A DNA stretch of 64,000 nucleotides from the NCBI GenBank assembly GCA_013373385.1, contig JABXHX010000037.1:24706-88705 (forward strand). The letters run 5' to 3'. This document shows, piece after piece, positions 28,224-36,632 of the stretch (position 1 is its first letter; the number at the start of each line of letters is the position of its first letter). The position numbers were made by a program, and so were the translations under genes. This DNA comes from Flavobacteriaceae bacterium (lineage in GTDB: Bacteria > Bacteroidota > Bacteroidia > Flavobacteriales > Flavobacteriaceae). The notes below the pieces were generated by a model. It ran no database searches and was not told the origin of the DNA. It worked only from the letters and a program-made list of their open reading frames with translations.

Positions 28224-28235
28224 AAATAAATTTAA

Positions 28236-29834
28236 TTATTCAACAACAAATGAAATTGGTAAGGTATATTTCACTCCTACAGCTTCCCCTCTTTGTCTAC
28301 CAGGTTCCATTTTTGGCAGTAATTTAGCAATCCTTATAGCTTCCTCTTTTAATTTAACATGCGGTGCTTTTGCCTCAACATCACCAATATTCCCATTTTT
28401 ATCAATTCTAAATGTTACCCAGATTTTTTTCCTCCCTTTTGATAGATTCAATGTTTTTGTCAATTCTTTATTGAAATTTTTTACCGTAAAACTTCTAATC
28501 TTCTGATTCAAGCAGTCAACTTTCTGTCTTCGTGTTCCTGAACAACCTGGAAAAACAGGAACTTCTTCTATTATTGCATACGGAACATCGTTTTGTGTAG
28601 TTTCTGTATTATTAACATTTAATGTTATTGGTAGTGTATATTTTACTTTTAAAGGTTTTCCATCAGCAAGTAACAAACTACTCTCTGGAATATTTTTAAT
28701 AACATCATAAGTATAATCTTTTAATGTAGAATTTGGTGCTTTTACTTTTACATCAATAACTTCTCCTTTATCATTTATAGAGAATACAGTATAAATTCTA
28801 TAACTTCCATTAATTATTTTTAGTTCCTTATTGGAAAGGTAACTAAAACTATTAATTAAATAATTCTTTAATTGTTGATCCGTTTGTTTTGATAAACTTT
28901 CTATACTAGAATTAACATTAATTACAATTTCATCCATAGTAAATGTAACTGATTTTTTTGGAAAAAAATTATCTCCTTGATTCTTTTCGCAAGAAGTATA
29001 AACAAGCATACTTGCCAATAGAGGCAATAACAATAAGTACTTTACTTTTTTCATTCGATTTGATTTGTTTTTTGTCATCATAGTAATACGTTTTTTAATA
29101 AATGATTGTTTGTAAAATTGATTGACAAACGATATGTTTTCAACCTCGAAAGTTTGGGATAGTAGTTTATTAAAATAAGCTTTCTTTTCAGTTGATTTTA
29201 AAACTTCAGCATCAGATATATATTCATGCAATAAAGTAATTCTGTGTTGATAAAAGTAGACCATAGGGTTAAACCACATGACAATTCGCAACAATTCAAA
29301 AAACAGCAAATCTAAACTGTGCTTTTGCTTTGCATGCACAATTTCGTGTTTAATAATATCTTCTTGTTGCTGTTTTGGAATGTCCTTTCCAAGAAAAATA
29401 AAATGAAAGAATGAAAACGCTTTTGATTGTTTTTGTAAATAAATCAATTTATAAAAACGCTTTTGAATGGATTCATTCTTAACTATCAACTGAAATATTT
29501 TAAGCAGTTTAAGTGTAAAAATTAACGCAAAAACCACTACTCCGCTCCAAAATAAAATTGATGTATAATTCATAGAACCTTCAGAAAACATAACAGTTTC
29601 TTGAACAATTTTTTGCGGAGAAAGCATTATTTCTGGCAGCATTACAATCATTTCTTGCGGAACCACTTCTTGCAATGTTGAAATTTTAATTAACGGAATA
29701 CTAAAAGACAATATAGGTGTTGTCAATAAGTAGATTCTATTGTGTTTATAAAACGTTTCTTTGCTTAAAAAGAAATCATACACCGCTAAAAAAGCAATCT
29801 GAAATAATAAGACTTGTATTATATAAGTTATCAT
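28236..29834 (-). CDS. BlaR1-like M56 membrane metallopeptidase with two TonB C-terminal-like domains
   Basis: This 532-residue protein opens with several membrane helices. The zinc motif H163-E-I-V-H167 follows, and HEYISDAEVL supplies a third ligand, as in M56 (BlaR1/MecR1) peptidases. Instead of a penicillin-binding sensor, residues about 300-532 hold two TonB C-terminal-like units ending YTLPITLNV and YTLPISFVV. A hydrophobic stretch ending VYTSCEKN lies between the parts (about 265-285). The neighbouring blaI gene ends 2 bases upstream. BlaR1 proteins relieve BlaI repression when they sense a ligand. Here the ligand is unknown and a beta-lactam is not implied. Confidence 0.85.
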   Translation of the reverse strand: MITYIIQVLLFQIAFLAVYDFFLSKETFYKHNRIYLLTTPILSFSIPLIKISTLQEVVPQEMIVMLPEIMLSPQKIVQETVMFSEGSMNYTSILFWSGVVVFALIFTLKLLKIFQLIVKNESIQKRFYKLIYLQKQSKAFSFFHFIFLGKDIPKQQQEDIIKHEIVHAKQKHSLDLLFFELLRIVMWFNPMVYFYQHRITLLHEYISDAEVLKSTEKKAYFNKLLSQTFEVENISFVNQFYKQSFIKKRITMMTKNKSNRMKKVKYLLLLPLLASMLVYTSCEKNQGDNFFPKKSVTFTMDEIVINVNSSIESLSKQTDQQLKNYLINSFSYLSNKELKIINGSYRIYTVFSINDKGEVIDVKVKAPNSTLKDYTYDVIKNIPESSLLLADGKPLKVKYTLPITLNVNNTETTQNDVPYAIIEEVPVFPGCSGTRRQKVDCLNQKIRSFTVKNFNKELTKTLNLSKGRKKIWVTFRIDKNGNIGDVEAKAPHVKLKEEAIRIAKLLPKMEPGRQRGEAVGVKYTLPISFVVE

Positions 29835-29836
29835 AA

Positions 29837-30202
29837 CTATTCTTTTTTAGTATTTATTTCTTTTAAAATTGATTCAAGCTCTTTTATATCCATATCATTT
29901 TTCTTTACAAAAAATGACACCATACTTTTAAAAGAACCTCCAAAATAACCATCCATTACTTTATGTATTGTTTGATTACTATACACATCTTTAGCAATCA
30001 TTGGAAAATAAACATACCCTCTACCTTTAGATGTATGTCCAACAAATTTTTTAGTTTCTAAGATTCTAATAATGGTTGAAACAGTATTATAGGCTGGTTT
30101 TGGCTTTTCCAGTTGTTCTATGATGTCTTTTACAGAAGCTTCCTCTAAACTCCATAAAACTTGCATTATTTGCTCTTCAGCTTTTGTTAATTGCTTTGTC
30201 AT
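29837..30202 (-). CDS. BlaI/MecI/CopY-family repressor
   Basis: This 121-residue protein is close to MecI (123) in length. The winged helix-turn-helix reads LTKAEEQIMQVLW, VKDIIEQL, PAYNTVSTIIRILETKKFVG. Then follow GRGYVYFPMI and a C-terminal dimerisation helix. Family members bind dyads as dimers and are inactivated by cleavage. Three dyads of one consensus lie in its promoter (30210-30272), so it very likely represses its own operon with the BlaR1-like gene 2 bases downstream. Confidence 0.9.
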   Translation of the reverse strand: MTKQLTKAEEQIMQVLWSLEEASVKDIIEQLEKPKPAYNTVSTIIRILETKKFVGHTSKGRGYVYFPMIAKDVYSNQTIHKVMDGYFGGSFKSMVSFFVKKNDMDIKELESILKEINTKKE

Positions 30203-30209
30203 CTTTTCA

Positions 30210-30272
30210 ACTAAATTTTTAGTTTAACAAAACAAATATAACTAAATATTTAGTTTAAACTAATTTTTTAGT
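30210..30272 (-). promoter_or_regulatory. Promoter of the blaI operon with three matching dyads
   Basis: Three 14-base dyads share the form ACTAA-N4-TTAGT: ACTAAATTTTTAGT (30210-30223), ACTAAATATTTAGT (30241-30254, perfect) and ACTAATTTTTTAGT (30259-30272). On the minus strand the -7 box TATATTTG is 30233-30240. Dyad 2 fills the spacer upstream of it and dyad 1 covers the start of transcription. Binding here would block the promoter. Confidence 0.8.
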
Positions 30273-30299
30273 TAAATATTTATCGTAACAAAGTTTTTG

Positions 30300-30307
30300 T
30301 ACTTTCG
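30300..30307 (+). promoter_or_regulatory. -7 box of the DUF456 gene
   Basis: TACTTTCG fits TAnnTTTG with one change, 18 bases before the ATG. Confidence 0.45.
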
Positions 30308-30325
30308 TCTTATAGAAAAAATACA

Positions 30326-30826
30326 ATGGACATACTATTATTATTTTTGGGAATTGTCTGTATGATCTTAGGAATTATTGGGTCATTTTTACCTGTATTA
30401 CCAGGCCCTCTTACAGGTTGGCTTGGTTTATTGCTCTTACATTACACAAGTGCAGTCCCAAAAAATTGGACATTTTTAGGCATTACTTTAGCTGTAGCCA
30501 TATTTGTTTGGGTAATCGACTATTTTATTCCTGCAATAGGCACCAAACGTTTTGGAGGTAGTAAATACGGTGTCTATGGTACCATGATTGGATTAGTGAT
30601 AGGATTACTCTCACCTATTCCTTTTGGAATGTTTATTGGGGCTTTTGCAGGAGCTTTCATTGGTGAAGTTGCTTTTGCGAAAAAAAAATCAGACAAAGCC
30701 TTTAAAGCGTCAGTTGGCTCATTGTTAGGCTTTTTTGTATCTGCTACACTAAAATTTGTTGTTGGCCTTGTATACTGTTGGTTTTTTATTAGTACGTTTT
30801 GGGAATACAAATCAGCATTCTTTTAA
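30326..30826 (+). CDS. DUF456 family membrane protein
   Basis: This 166-residue protein is almost entirely hydrophobic, with glycine-rich segments (GIIGSFLPVLPGPLTGWLG, GFFVSATLKFVVG) and a central GTKRFGGSKYGVYGTMIGL. Four or five membrane helices with small-residue packing are typical of DUF456, whose function is not known. It is divergent from the blaI operon. Its 3' end faces the terminator of the minus-strand small RNA. Confidence 0.8.
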   Translation: MDILLLFLGIVCMILGIIGSFLPVLPGPLTGWLGLLLLHYTSAVPKNWTFLGITLAVAIFVWVIDYFIPAIGTKRFGGSKYGVYGTMIGLVIGLLSPIPFGMFIGAFAGAFIGEVAFAKKKSDKAFKASVGSLLGFFVSATLKFVVGLVYCWFFISTFWEYKSAFF

Positions 30827-30839
30827 AAAAATTAATTCC

Positions 30840-30950
30840 AAAAAAAAAGCGTCCCATCTCAGGGAAGCTTTCCATTGGTTAACAAAACCACGACACTTTT
30901 TAATAAAAGTGCCAAAACAACACAACTAAATGCTACTTTATAAAAAAGCA
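30840..30950 (-). ncRNA. Candidate small RNA divergent from lysS
   Basis: No frame is open here, but the minus strand has a full transcription unit. The promoter is TTG (30983-30985), a 19-base spacer, and TATATTCG (30956-30963). Three hairpins follow. The first is GCTGCTTT, loop, AAAGTAGC (30932-30952, one G-U pair). The second is GGCACTTTT, loop ATTA, AAAAGTGTC (30892-30913). The last is a terminator AAGC-TT-CCC, loop, GGG-AC-GCTT (30847-30870) followed by nine T residues. The length would be about 110 nt. It lacks the SRP GGAA-loop motif and does not form the long bulged rod of 6S RNA. It fits no class I recognise. Confidence 0.65.
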
Positions 30951-30955
30951 GCCTG

Positions 30956-30985
30956 CGAATATACAAGCTTTTTTTAAATCTGCAA
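30956..30985 (-). promoter_or_regulatory. Promoter of the candidate small RNA
   Basis: TTG (30983-30985), 19 bases, TATATTCG (30956-30963) on the minus strand. Only one base differs from the -7 consensus. Confidence 0.7.
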
Positions 30986-31017
30986 CTATTTTTCAAAAAT
31001 TTCTAACTACATCTACA

Positions 31018-31048
31018 TTGTTTTATTATGTAATTGATTGTATCTTTG
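31018..31048 (+). promoter_or_regulatory. Promoter of lysS
   Basis: TTG (31018-31020), a 20-base spacer, and TATCTTTG (31041-31048) match the consensus exactly, 36 bases before the ATG. Confidence 0.85.
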
Positions 31049-31084
31049 CGCCTTTATTAAACATCCTATAAAGAATACCGCATT

Positions 31085-32782
31085 ATGCAATTATCAGAAC
31101 AAGAAATTGTAAGAAGAGAAAAGCTATCAAAATTACGTGAGTTAGGAATCAATCCTTACCCTGCAGATTTGTTTCCTGTAAATCAAAATTCAAAACAGAT
31201 TAAGGAAGATTTTGCCGAAAGTAAACAGGTAGTTATAGCTGGTAGATTAATGTCTAGAAGAATTCAAGGAAAAGCTTCTTTTGCAGAATTACAAGATGCA
31301 GAAGGTAGAGTTCAAGTATACTTTAACAGAGATGAAATCTGCTTAGGAGATGACAAAACATTGTACAACGAAGTATACAAGAAATTACTAGATATTGGTG
31401 ATTTTGTTGGTATTGAAGGAGAATTATTCACTACCAAGGTTGGTGAAAAAAGTGTTCGAGTTAAAAATTTTACTTTATTGAGTAAAGCTTTAAAACCTTT
31501 ACCATTACCAAAAACAGATGCAGAAGGAAATACTTTTGATGAGTTTAATGATCCCGAATTACGTTACAGACAGCGTTATGCGGATTTAGTGGTAAATCCA
31601 CATGTAAAAGAAGTTTTTGTAAAAAGAACTAAATTGTTTAACGCCATGCGTGAGTTCTTTAACAATGCTGGATATTTCGAAGTAGAAACTCCAATTTTAC
31701 AACCAATTCCTGGTGGAGCGGCGGCAAGACCATTTATTACGCATCATAATTCATTAGACATTCCATTATATATGAGAATTGCTAACGAATTATATCTAAA
31801 AAGATTAATTGTAGGTGGTTTTGATGGTGTGTATGAGTTTTCTAAAAACTTCCGTAATGAAGGAATGGATAGAACCCACAATCCTGAGTTTACTGCAATG
31901 GAGATCTATGTTTCATACAAAGATTACAACTGGATGATGGATTTTTGCGAGCAATTGTTAGAACATTGTGCAACGGCTGTAAACGGAACTACAGAAGCTA
32001 CTTTTGGAGAGCATAAAATCAATTTTAAAGCGCCGTATAAAAGAATTACCATGCGCGATTCTATTTTAGAATTTACTGGCTTTGATATCTATAACAAAAC
32101 AGAAGATCAGATTAGAACGGCAGCAAAAGAAATGGGAATTGAGGTTGATGAAACCATGGGGAAAGGAAAGTTGATTGATGAAATTTTTGGAGAAAAATGT
32201 GAAGGTAACTATATCCAGCCAACCTTTATTACAGACTATCCAAAAGAAATGTCGCCACTTTGTAAAGAACATAGAAACAATCCAGAACTAACAGAACGCT
32301 TTGAGTTAATGGTTTGTGGTAAAGAAATTGCCAATGCCTATTCAGAGTTAAACGACCCAATAGACCAAAGAGAACGTTTTGAACATCAATTAAAATTAGC
32401 TCAAAAAGGAGATGATGAAGCTACCGAGTTTATCGATTTTGATTTCTTAAGAGCGTTGGAGTACGGAATGCCTCCTACTTCTGGTATGGGAATTGGTATG
32501 GATCGATTAATTATGTTTTTAACGAACAATCAGTCTATACAAGAGGTACTATTCTTTCCGCAAATGAGACCTGAGAAAAAAGCACCTTCTGTAGAATTGA
32601 ACGATGAAGAAAAAGCGGTATTAGAAATTATAACAAAAGTAGAAAAGATTGACTTGAGTGCATTAAAAATGCAATCTGGCCTATCAAACAAAAAATGGGA
32701 CAAAACCATTAAAGGCTTAACAAAAAAAGAAGTAGCCAAAGTTTCAAAAACCGATGAAGGTTTGTTTGTTGAAGCTTTATAG
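31085..32782 (+). CDS. lysS: Lysine-tRNA ligase (class II)
   Basis: LysS attaches lysine to its tRNA. The N-terminal OB-fold anticodon-binding domain shows VVIAGRLMSRRIQGKASFAEL (two joined marks), followed by the class II core. That core has RYRQRYADLVVNP (motif 1 region), FRNEGMDRTHNPEFTAME (motif 2) and GMPPTSGMGIGMDRL (motif 3). The 565 residues exceed the usual 500 or so. The extra 60 residues at the C-terminus (from about 505) are Lys-rich and look like a small helical domain. The promoter and terminator mark it as a single gene. Confidence 0.96.
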   Translation: MQLSEQEIVRREKLSKLRELGINPYPADLFPVNQNSKQIKEDFAESKQVVIAGRLMSRRIQGKASFAELQDAEGRVQVYFNRDEICLGDDKTLYNEVYKKLLDIGDFVGIEGELFTTKVGEKSVRVKNFTLLSKALKPLPLPKTDAEGNTFDEFNDPELRYRQRYADLVVNPHVKEVFVKRTKLFNAMREFFNNAGYFEVETPILQPIPGGAAARPFITHHNSLDIPLYMRIANELYLKRLIVGGFDGVYEFSKNFRNEGMDRTHNPEFTAMEIYVSYKDYNWMMDFCEQLLEHCATAVNGTTEATFGEHKINFKAPYKRITMRDSILEFTGFDIYNKTEDQIRTAAKEMGIEVDETMGKGKLIDEIFGEKCEGNYIQPTFITDYPKEMSPLCKEHRNNPELTERFELMVCGKEIANAYSELNDPIDQRERFEHQLKLAQKGDDEATEFIDFDFLRALEYGMPPTSGMGIGMDRLIMFLTNNQSIQEVLFFPQMRPEKKAPSVELNDEEKAVLEIITKVEKIDLSALKMQSGLSNKKWDKTIKGLTKKEVAKVSKTDEGLFVEAL

Positions 32783-32804
32783 ATTACAAATACTATATAT
32801 ATTT

Positions 32805-32839
32805 AAAAAGGAATTACCACAATGTAGTTCCTTTTTTTT
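32805..32839 (+). terminator. Intrinsic terminator of lysS
   Basis: AAAAGGAA-T-TAC and GTA-G-TTCCTTTT pair around an 8-base loop, followed by T residues. Confidence 0.8.
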
Positions 32840-32905
32840 CGTTTAAAACAAACTCGCTATGTTACAAACCAAAAAAATAAAGTAAGTTTGACATTAATTA
32901 TTTCT

Positions 32906-33856
32906 ATGTTACGTAAGTTTATTTTCCTTAACTGTATTTGTATCGCTTTTTATTCTTGTACAAAAAGTCAGGCAAATTACATCAATCAAGCAAGCAATTC
33001 AGAACGCTACAACAGTCAAGTTTTTGAAACCATTACTGTTAAAAAAGATATTAGATATGGCACCAATGTTACACAAAACGGAAAGACACAAGGCTTAGAT
33101 TTAGACATTTATCAACCTGCCAATGATACCGAAACCAAAAGACCGCTAATTATTTTGGCACATGGTGGCAGTTTTATTAATGGCAATAAAACAGACTTAC
33201 AAAATTTTGCTACACTTTTGGCAAAAGCTGGCTATGTAGTTGCCTCAATTAATTATAGACTCATTGATGTTACTCCAACTCAATTGGTATTTAAAAAAGC
33301 TGTAATAAATGCAGTTGCTGATATGAAAGCTGCTGTTCGATTTTTCACTAAAGATGCTGCAACAGATAACAACTATAAAATTGATCCTTCTGCTATATTT
33401 ATTGGAGGGTACTCTGCAGGCGCAATTACCGCACTGCATTATGCATATGTACATACCGATTCTGAAATAAGTGCTATTGGCGGCTCTACTTTTGTAAACT
33501 ATGTAAACTCTAAAGGAGGTATTGATGGCACTAGTGGAAACAGTGGATATCCTACCAAAATAAAAGGCGTTATCAATATTTCTGGTGCTTTGTTTAGCAA
33601 ATCTTTTATCAACCTAAACGAAGGCAGTTTATACAGCGTTCATGGCACAGCAGATCAGGTTGTTCCTTACCTACAAGGAAATATTAATAGTACAGGTATA
33701 CTTACAGATGGCTCTGGCTTACTACATCCACAAGCCATACAAGTAGGCTTACACAGTGAACTAAAAACAATTGACAACGGAAAACACAGTGCTTTTTTAA
33801 ATTGTAATTCTTGTTTTGTAGAAATTAGAAGTTTTCTTTTTTCACAGTTAAAATAG
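32906..33856 (+). CDS. Lipoprotein esterase of the alpha/beta hydrolase fold
   Basis: This 316-residue protein is read from the ATG at 32906. An in-frame TTG at 32888 is less likely because it overlaps a -7 box (TAAGTTTG, 32883-32890). The lipobox is IAFYSC. The oxyanion motif HGGSF and the nucleophile elbow GGYSAGA are clear, with LILAHGG and IDPSAIFIGG around them. A late VHGTADQVVPY supplies the acid and a final NGKHSAF the histidine. This is a carboxylesterase or acyl-hydrolase of the BD-FAE type on the cell surface or in the periplasm. Substrate unknown. Confidence 0.8.
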   Translation: MLRKFIFLNCICIAFYSCTKSQANYINQASNSERYNSQVFETITVKKDIRYGTNVTQNGKTQGLDLDIYQPANDTETKRPLIILAHGGSFINGNKTDLQNFATLLAKAGYVVASINYRLIDVTPTQLVFKKAVINAVADMKAAVRFFTKDAATDNNYKIDPSAIFIGGYSAGAITALHYAYVHTDSEISAIGGSTFVNYVNSKGGIDGTSGNSGYPTKIKGVINISGALFSKSFINLNEGSLYSVHGTADQVVPYLQGNINSTGILTDGSGLLHPQAIQVGLHSELKTIDNGKHSAFLNCNSCFVEIRSFLFSQLK

Positions 33857-33974
33857 CTGAGTAAATAGTTACTATTCTATTTGCTTCCTTTAACATTTAT
33901 TTAAGATTCTTACCTTTAAGAATCGTTAAATTCGACACCAAATTATTTATATCAAAACTCAAAATCAAAAAATC

Positions 33975-36476
33975 ATGTTACAAAAAGTACTATCTAGGTT
34001 ACTTATCGTTGTATTCGTATTTGGTTTTACTTTAGATGCTGATGCTCAGCGTAGAAAAAAGAAAAGTAAAAAAGACACCAAACAGACGGTAAAACCTGCT
34101 CCAAAACCAAAACCAAAAAAAGGAGGAATTCAACCCTATAGCAAAGTGGTTACCAAAGAACACAAAACAGACAAAGGATTGTTTGATGTTCATACAAAAG
34201 ACGAAAAATATTTGTTTGAAATTCCAGATTCTTTACTAGACAGAGAAATGTTAATGGTTACTAGAATTGCTAAAACCGCTAGCGGCATAGGTTTTGGTGG
34301 CGTAAAACAAAACGAACAAGTTTTACGTTGGCAGAAAAAAGGAAAGAAAATTTTATTACGTGTAGTTTCTCATAATGTAGTTGCAGATAAAGATTTACCA
34401 GTGCACGAAGCTGTGGTAAACTCTAACTTTGAACCTATTTTATTCACTTTTCCTATCAAAGCGTTTAACAAAGAGGCAAAAGCAACTGTGATTGATGCTA
34501 CAACTTTATTTACTACTGATGTAAAACCACTAGGGTTTCCTGCTAGAAATAGAAGAACATATCAAATTACTAGAATGGACAACACACGTTCTTATATAGA
34601 TAGAATTAGTAGTTATCCAAAAAATATTGAGGTTAGACATGTAAAAACCTATTTTGCCAACAAACCACCATCTAATGCAACTGTTGGTTCTATCTCATTA
34701 GAAATGAGTAACTCTATGATTTTATTACCAAAAGTACCTATGAAACGTCGTTATTTTGACGAGCGTGTGGGATGGTTTGCTAGGTCTCAAACAGATTATG
34801 GTTTAAAAGCACAAAAAAGCAAATCTGTAAAGTACCTAGACAGATACCGTTTAGAAGTTAAAGAAGAAGATATTGAGAAGTTTAAACGAGGGGAATTGGT
34901 TGAGCCAAAAAAACAAATTGTTTATTATGTTGATAGAGCTACCCCTAAAGAATGGGTACCTTATATTATACAAGGAGTAAATGATTGGAATGTCGCTTTT
35001 GAAGCTGCTGGATTTAAAAATGCGATTGTTGGTAAAATGGCACCAACACCAGAAGAAGACCCAGAATATAGTCCAGAAGATGTTCGCTATTCTGTAATTC
35101 GTTATTTAGCATCTCCAATTCCAAATGCTAATGGACCACACGTAAGTGACCCACGTTCAGGAGAAATTTTAGAATCAGACATCAACTGGTACCACAATGT
35201 AATGACTTTATTACACAATTGGTTCTTTATACAAACGGCTGCTATCAATCCAGAAGCAAGAAAAAATCAGTTTAAAACAGAAGTAATGGGACGTTTAATT
35301 CGTTTTGTATCTTCACATGAACTTGGACACACTTTAGGATTACCTCACAATATGGGGAGTTCTGTTGCCTATCCTGTAGATTCTTTACGCTCTGCAAGTT
35401 TTACAAAAAAATATGGTACCGCTCCTTCAATTATGGATTATGCTCGCTTTAACTATGTTGCACAACCAGGTGATAAAGGTGTTGCCTTAATGCCTAATAT
35501 TGGAATCTATGACAAGTATGCTATTTCTTGGGGATATAGACCTATCATCGGAAAAACTGCAAAAGAAGAAAAGCCTATTTTAGACAGCTGGATTTTAAAA
35601 CACGCTGGTGACCCAATGTATCGTTTTGGACATCAACAAGCAGTTAACATTGTAGATCCAAGTTCCCAAACAGAAGATTTAGGTGACGATGCAATTAAAG
35701 CAAGTGATTATGGTATTAAAAACTTAAAAAGAATTTTACCTAGATTACAAGATTGGACTAATGAAAAAGGTCAGAATTATAACGAATTAAAAACAATGTA
35801 CGGACAAATACTTAGTCAGTTTAATCGTTATATGGGGCATGTAGCTTCTAATATTGGTGGCGTATACGAACACTACAAAACTTCAGATCAAAAAGGAGCT
35901 GTCTATACGCATGTAGATAAAAATCATCAAAGAAATGCATTGAAATTTATCAATACTCAATTATTTAAAACTCCATACTGGATGATTGATAAAGATATTA
36001 TTAGTAAAACTCAGTTCTCTGGACATGCAGACAGAATTATGGGTATGCAATCTAGTACACTTAGAAGAATTTTAAAACCAGGTAGATTGACTAGGATGAT
36101 TGAAAACCAAACCTTAAATGGTTCTAAAGCATATACCATCTTAACCATGATGGCAGATTTACGAAGAGGTGTTTGGTCTGAACTATACGCTAAAAAATCT
36201 ATTGATGTTTATAGAAGAAATTTACAAAGAGCACATATAAATCAATTAGGAAGTTTAATGAATGCTAAAAATCAAGATGCCGTAAACAATGGTGGCTATT
36301 TTAAAGCAACAGCTTTTAATGCTAGCTTATCTGATGTAAAACCAATTGTAAGAGGTGAGTTAAATAGAATAAAGCGCGATGCTAAAAGAGCTATTACCAC
36401 AGCGCCAAATACAATTACAAGATATCATTTACAAGACGTTGTTAAAAGGATTGATGCTATTTTAGATCCGAAATAA
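33975..36476 (+). CDS. Secreted zinc metalloprotease of the DUF5117/DUF4953 type
   Basis: This 833-residue exported protein has a signal peptide (about residues 1-24, DADAQ) followed by a basic, Pro/Lys-rich linker. The metzincin motif H448-E-x-x-H452-x-x-G455-x-x-H458 (HELGHTLGLPHNMGS) has a following SIMDYARF Met-turn, so the active site is complete. The upstream domains (FDVHTKDEKYLFEIPDSLLDREM and VKHVKTY-type strands) match the DUF5118 and DUF5117 regions of large Bacteroidetes proteases. The function is probably extracellular protein breakdown or surface processing. It is a single gene with a strong terminator. Confidence 0.85.
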   Translation: MLQKVLSRLLIVVFVFGFTLDADAQRRKKKSKKDTKQTVKPAPKPKPKKGGIQPYSKVVTKEHKTDKGLFDVHTKDEKYLFEIPDSLLDREMLMVTRIAKTASGIGFGGVKQNEQVLRWQKKGKKILLRVVSHNVVADKDLPVHEAVVNSNFEPILFTFPIKAFNKEAKATVIDATTLFTTDVKPLGFPARNRRTYQITRMDNTRSYIDRISSYPKNIEVRHVKTYFANKPPSNATVGSISLEMSNSMILLPKVPMKRRYFDERVGWFARSQTDYGLKAQKSKSVKYLDRYRLEVKEEDIEKFKRGELVEPKKQIVYYVDRATPKEWVPYIIQGVNDWNVAFEAAGFKNAIVGKMAPTPEEDPEYSPEDVRYSVIRYLASPIPNANGPHVSDPRSGEILESDINWYHNVMTLLHNWFFIQTAAINPEARKNQFKTEVMGRLIRFVSSHELGHTLGLPHNMGSSVAYPVDSLRSASFTKKYGTAPSIMDYARFNYVAQPGDKGVALMPNIGIYDKYAISWGYRPIIGKTAKEEKPILDSWILKHAGDPMYRFGHQQAVNIVDPSSQTEDLGDDAIKASDYGIKNLKRILPRLQDWTNEKGQNYNELKTMYGQILSQFNRYMGHVASNIGGVYEHYKTSDQKGAVYTHVDKNHQRNALKFINTQLFKTPYWMIDKDIISKTQFSGHADRIMGMQSSTLRRILKPGRLTRMIENQTLNGSKAYTILTMMADLRRGVWSELYAKKSIDVYRRNLQRAHINQLGSLMNAKNQDAVNNGGYFKATAFNASLSDVKPIVRGELNRIKRDAKRAITTAPNTITRYHLQDVVKRIDAILDPK

Positions 36477-36497
36477 TCATAAAAGAAATATTAAAGC

Positions 36498-36530
36498 AAA
36501 ATGCCTCACCAAATTGGTGAGGCATTTTTT
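36498..36530 (+). terminator. Intrinsic terminator of the metalloprotease gene
   Basis: AAATGCCTCACC, loop AAATT, GGTGAGGCATTT, then T residues. The stem is perfect. Confidence 0.88.
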
Positions 36531-36632
36531 ATGTTAAGAATTATAAAAAAATAATCGTTTATACTATTTTTTATGCATTTTTTACAAACTAAAGCGAACT
36601 ATTTATAAGAGTAACTCGGTATCAGACCTATC

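Noticed and set aside
30847..30870. Hairpin as terminator of the DUF456 gene on the plus strand
   Set aside because: On the plus strand it is followed by a mixed sequence, not a T run. On the minus strand nine T residues follow, so it ends the small RNA.
32888..32905. TTG start for the esterase gene
   Set aside because: The TTG overlaps a -7 promoter box, and the ATG at 32906 gives a normal lipoprotein signal.
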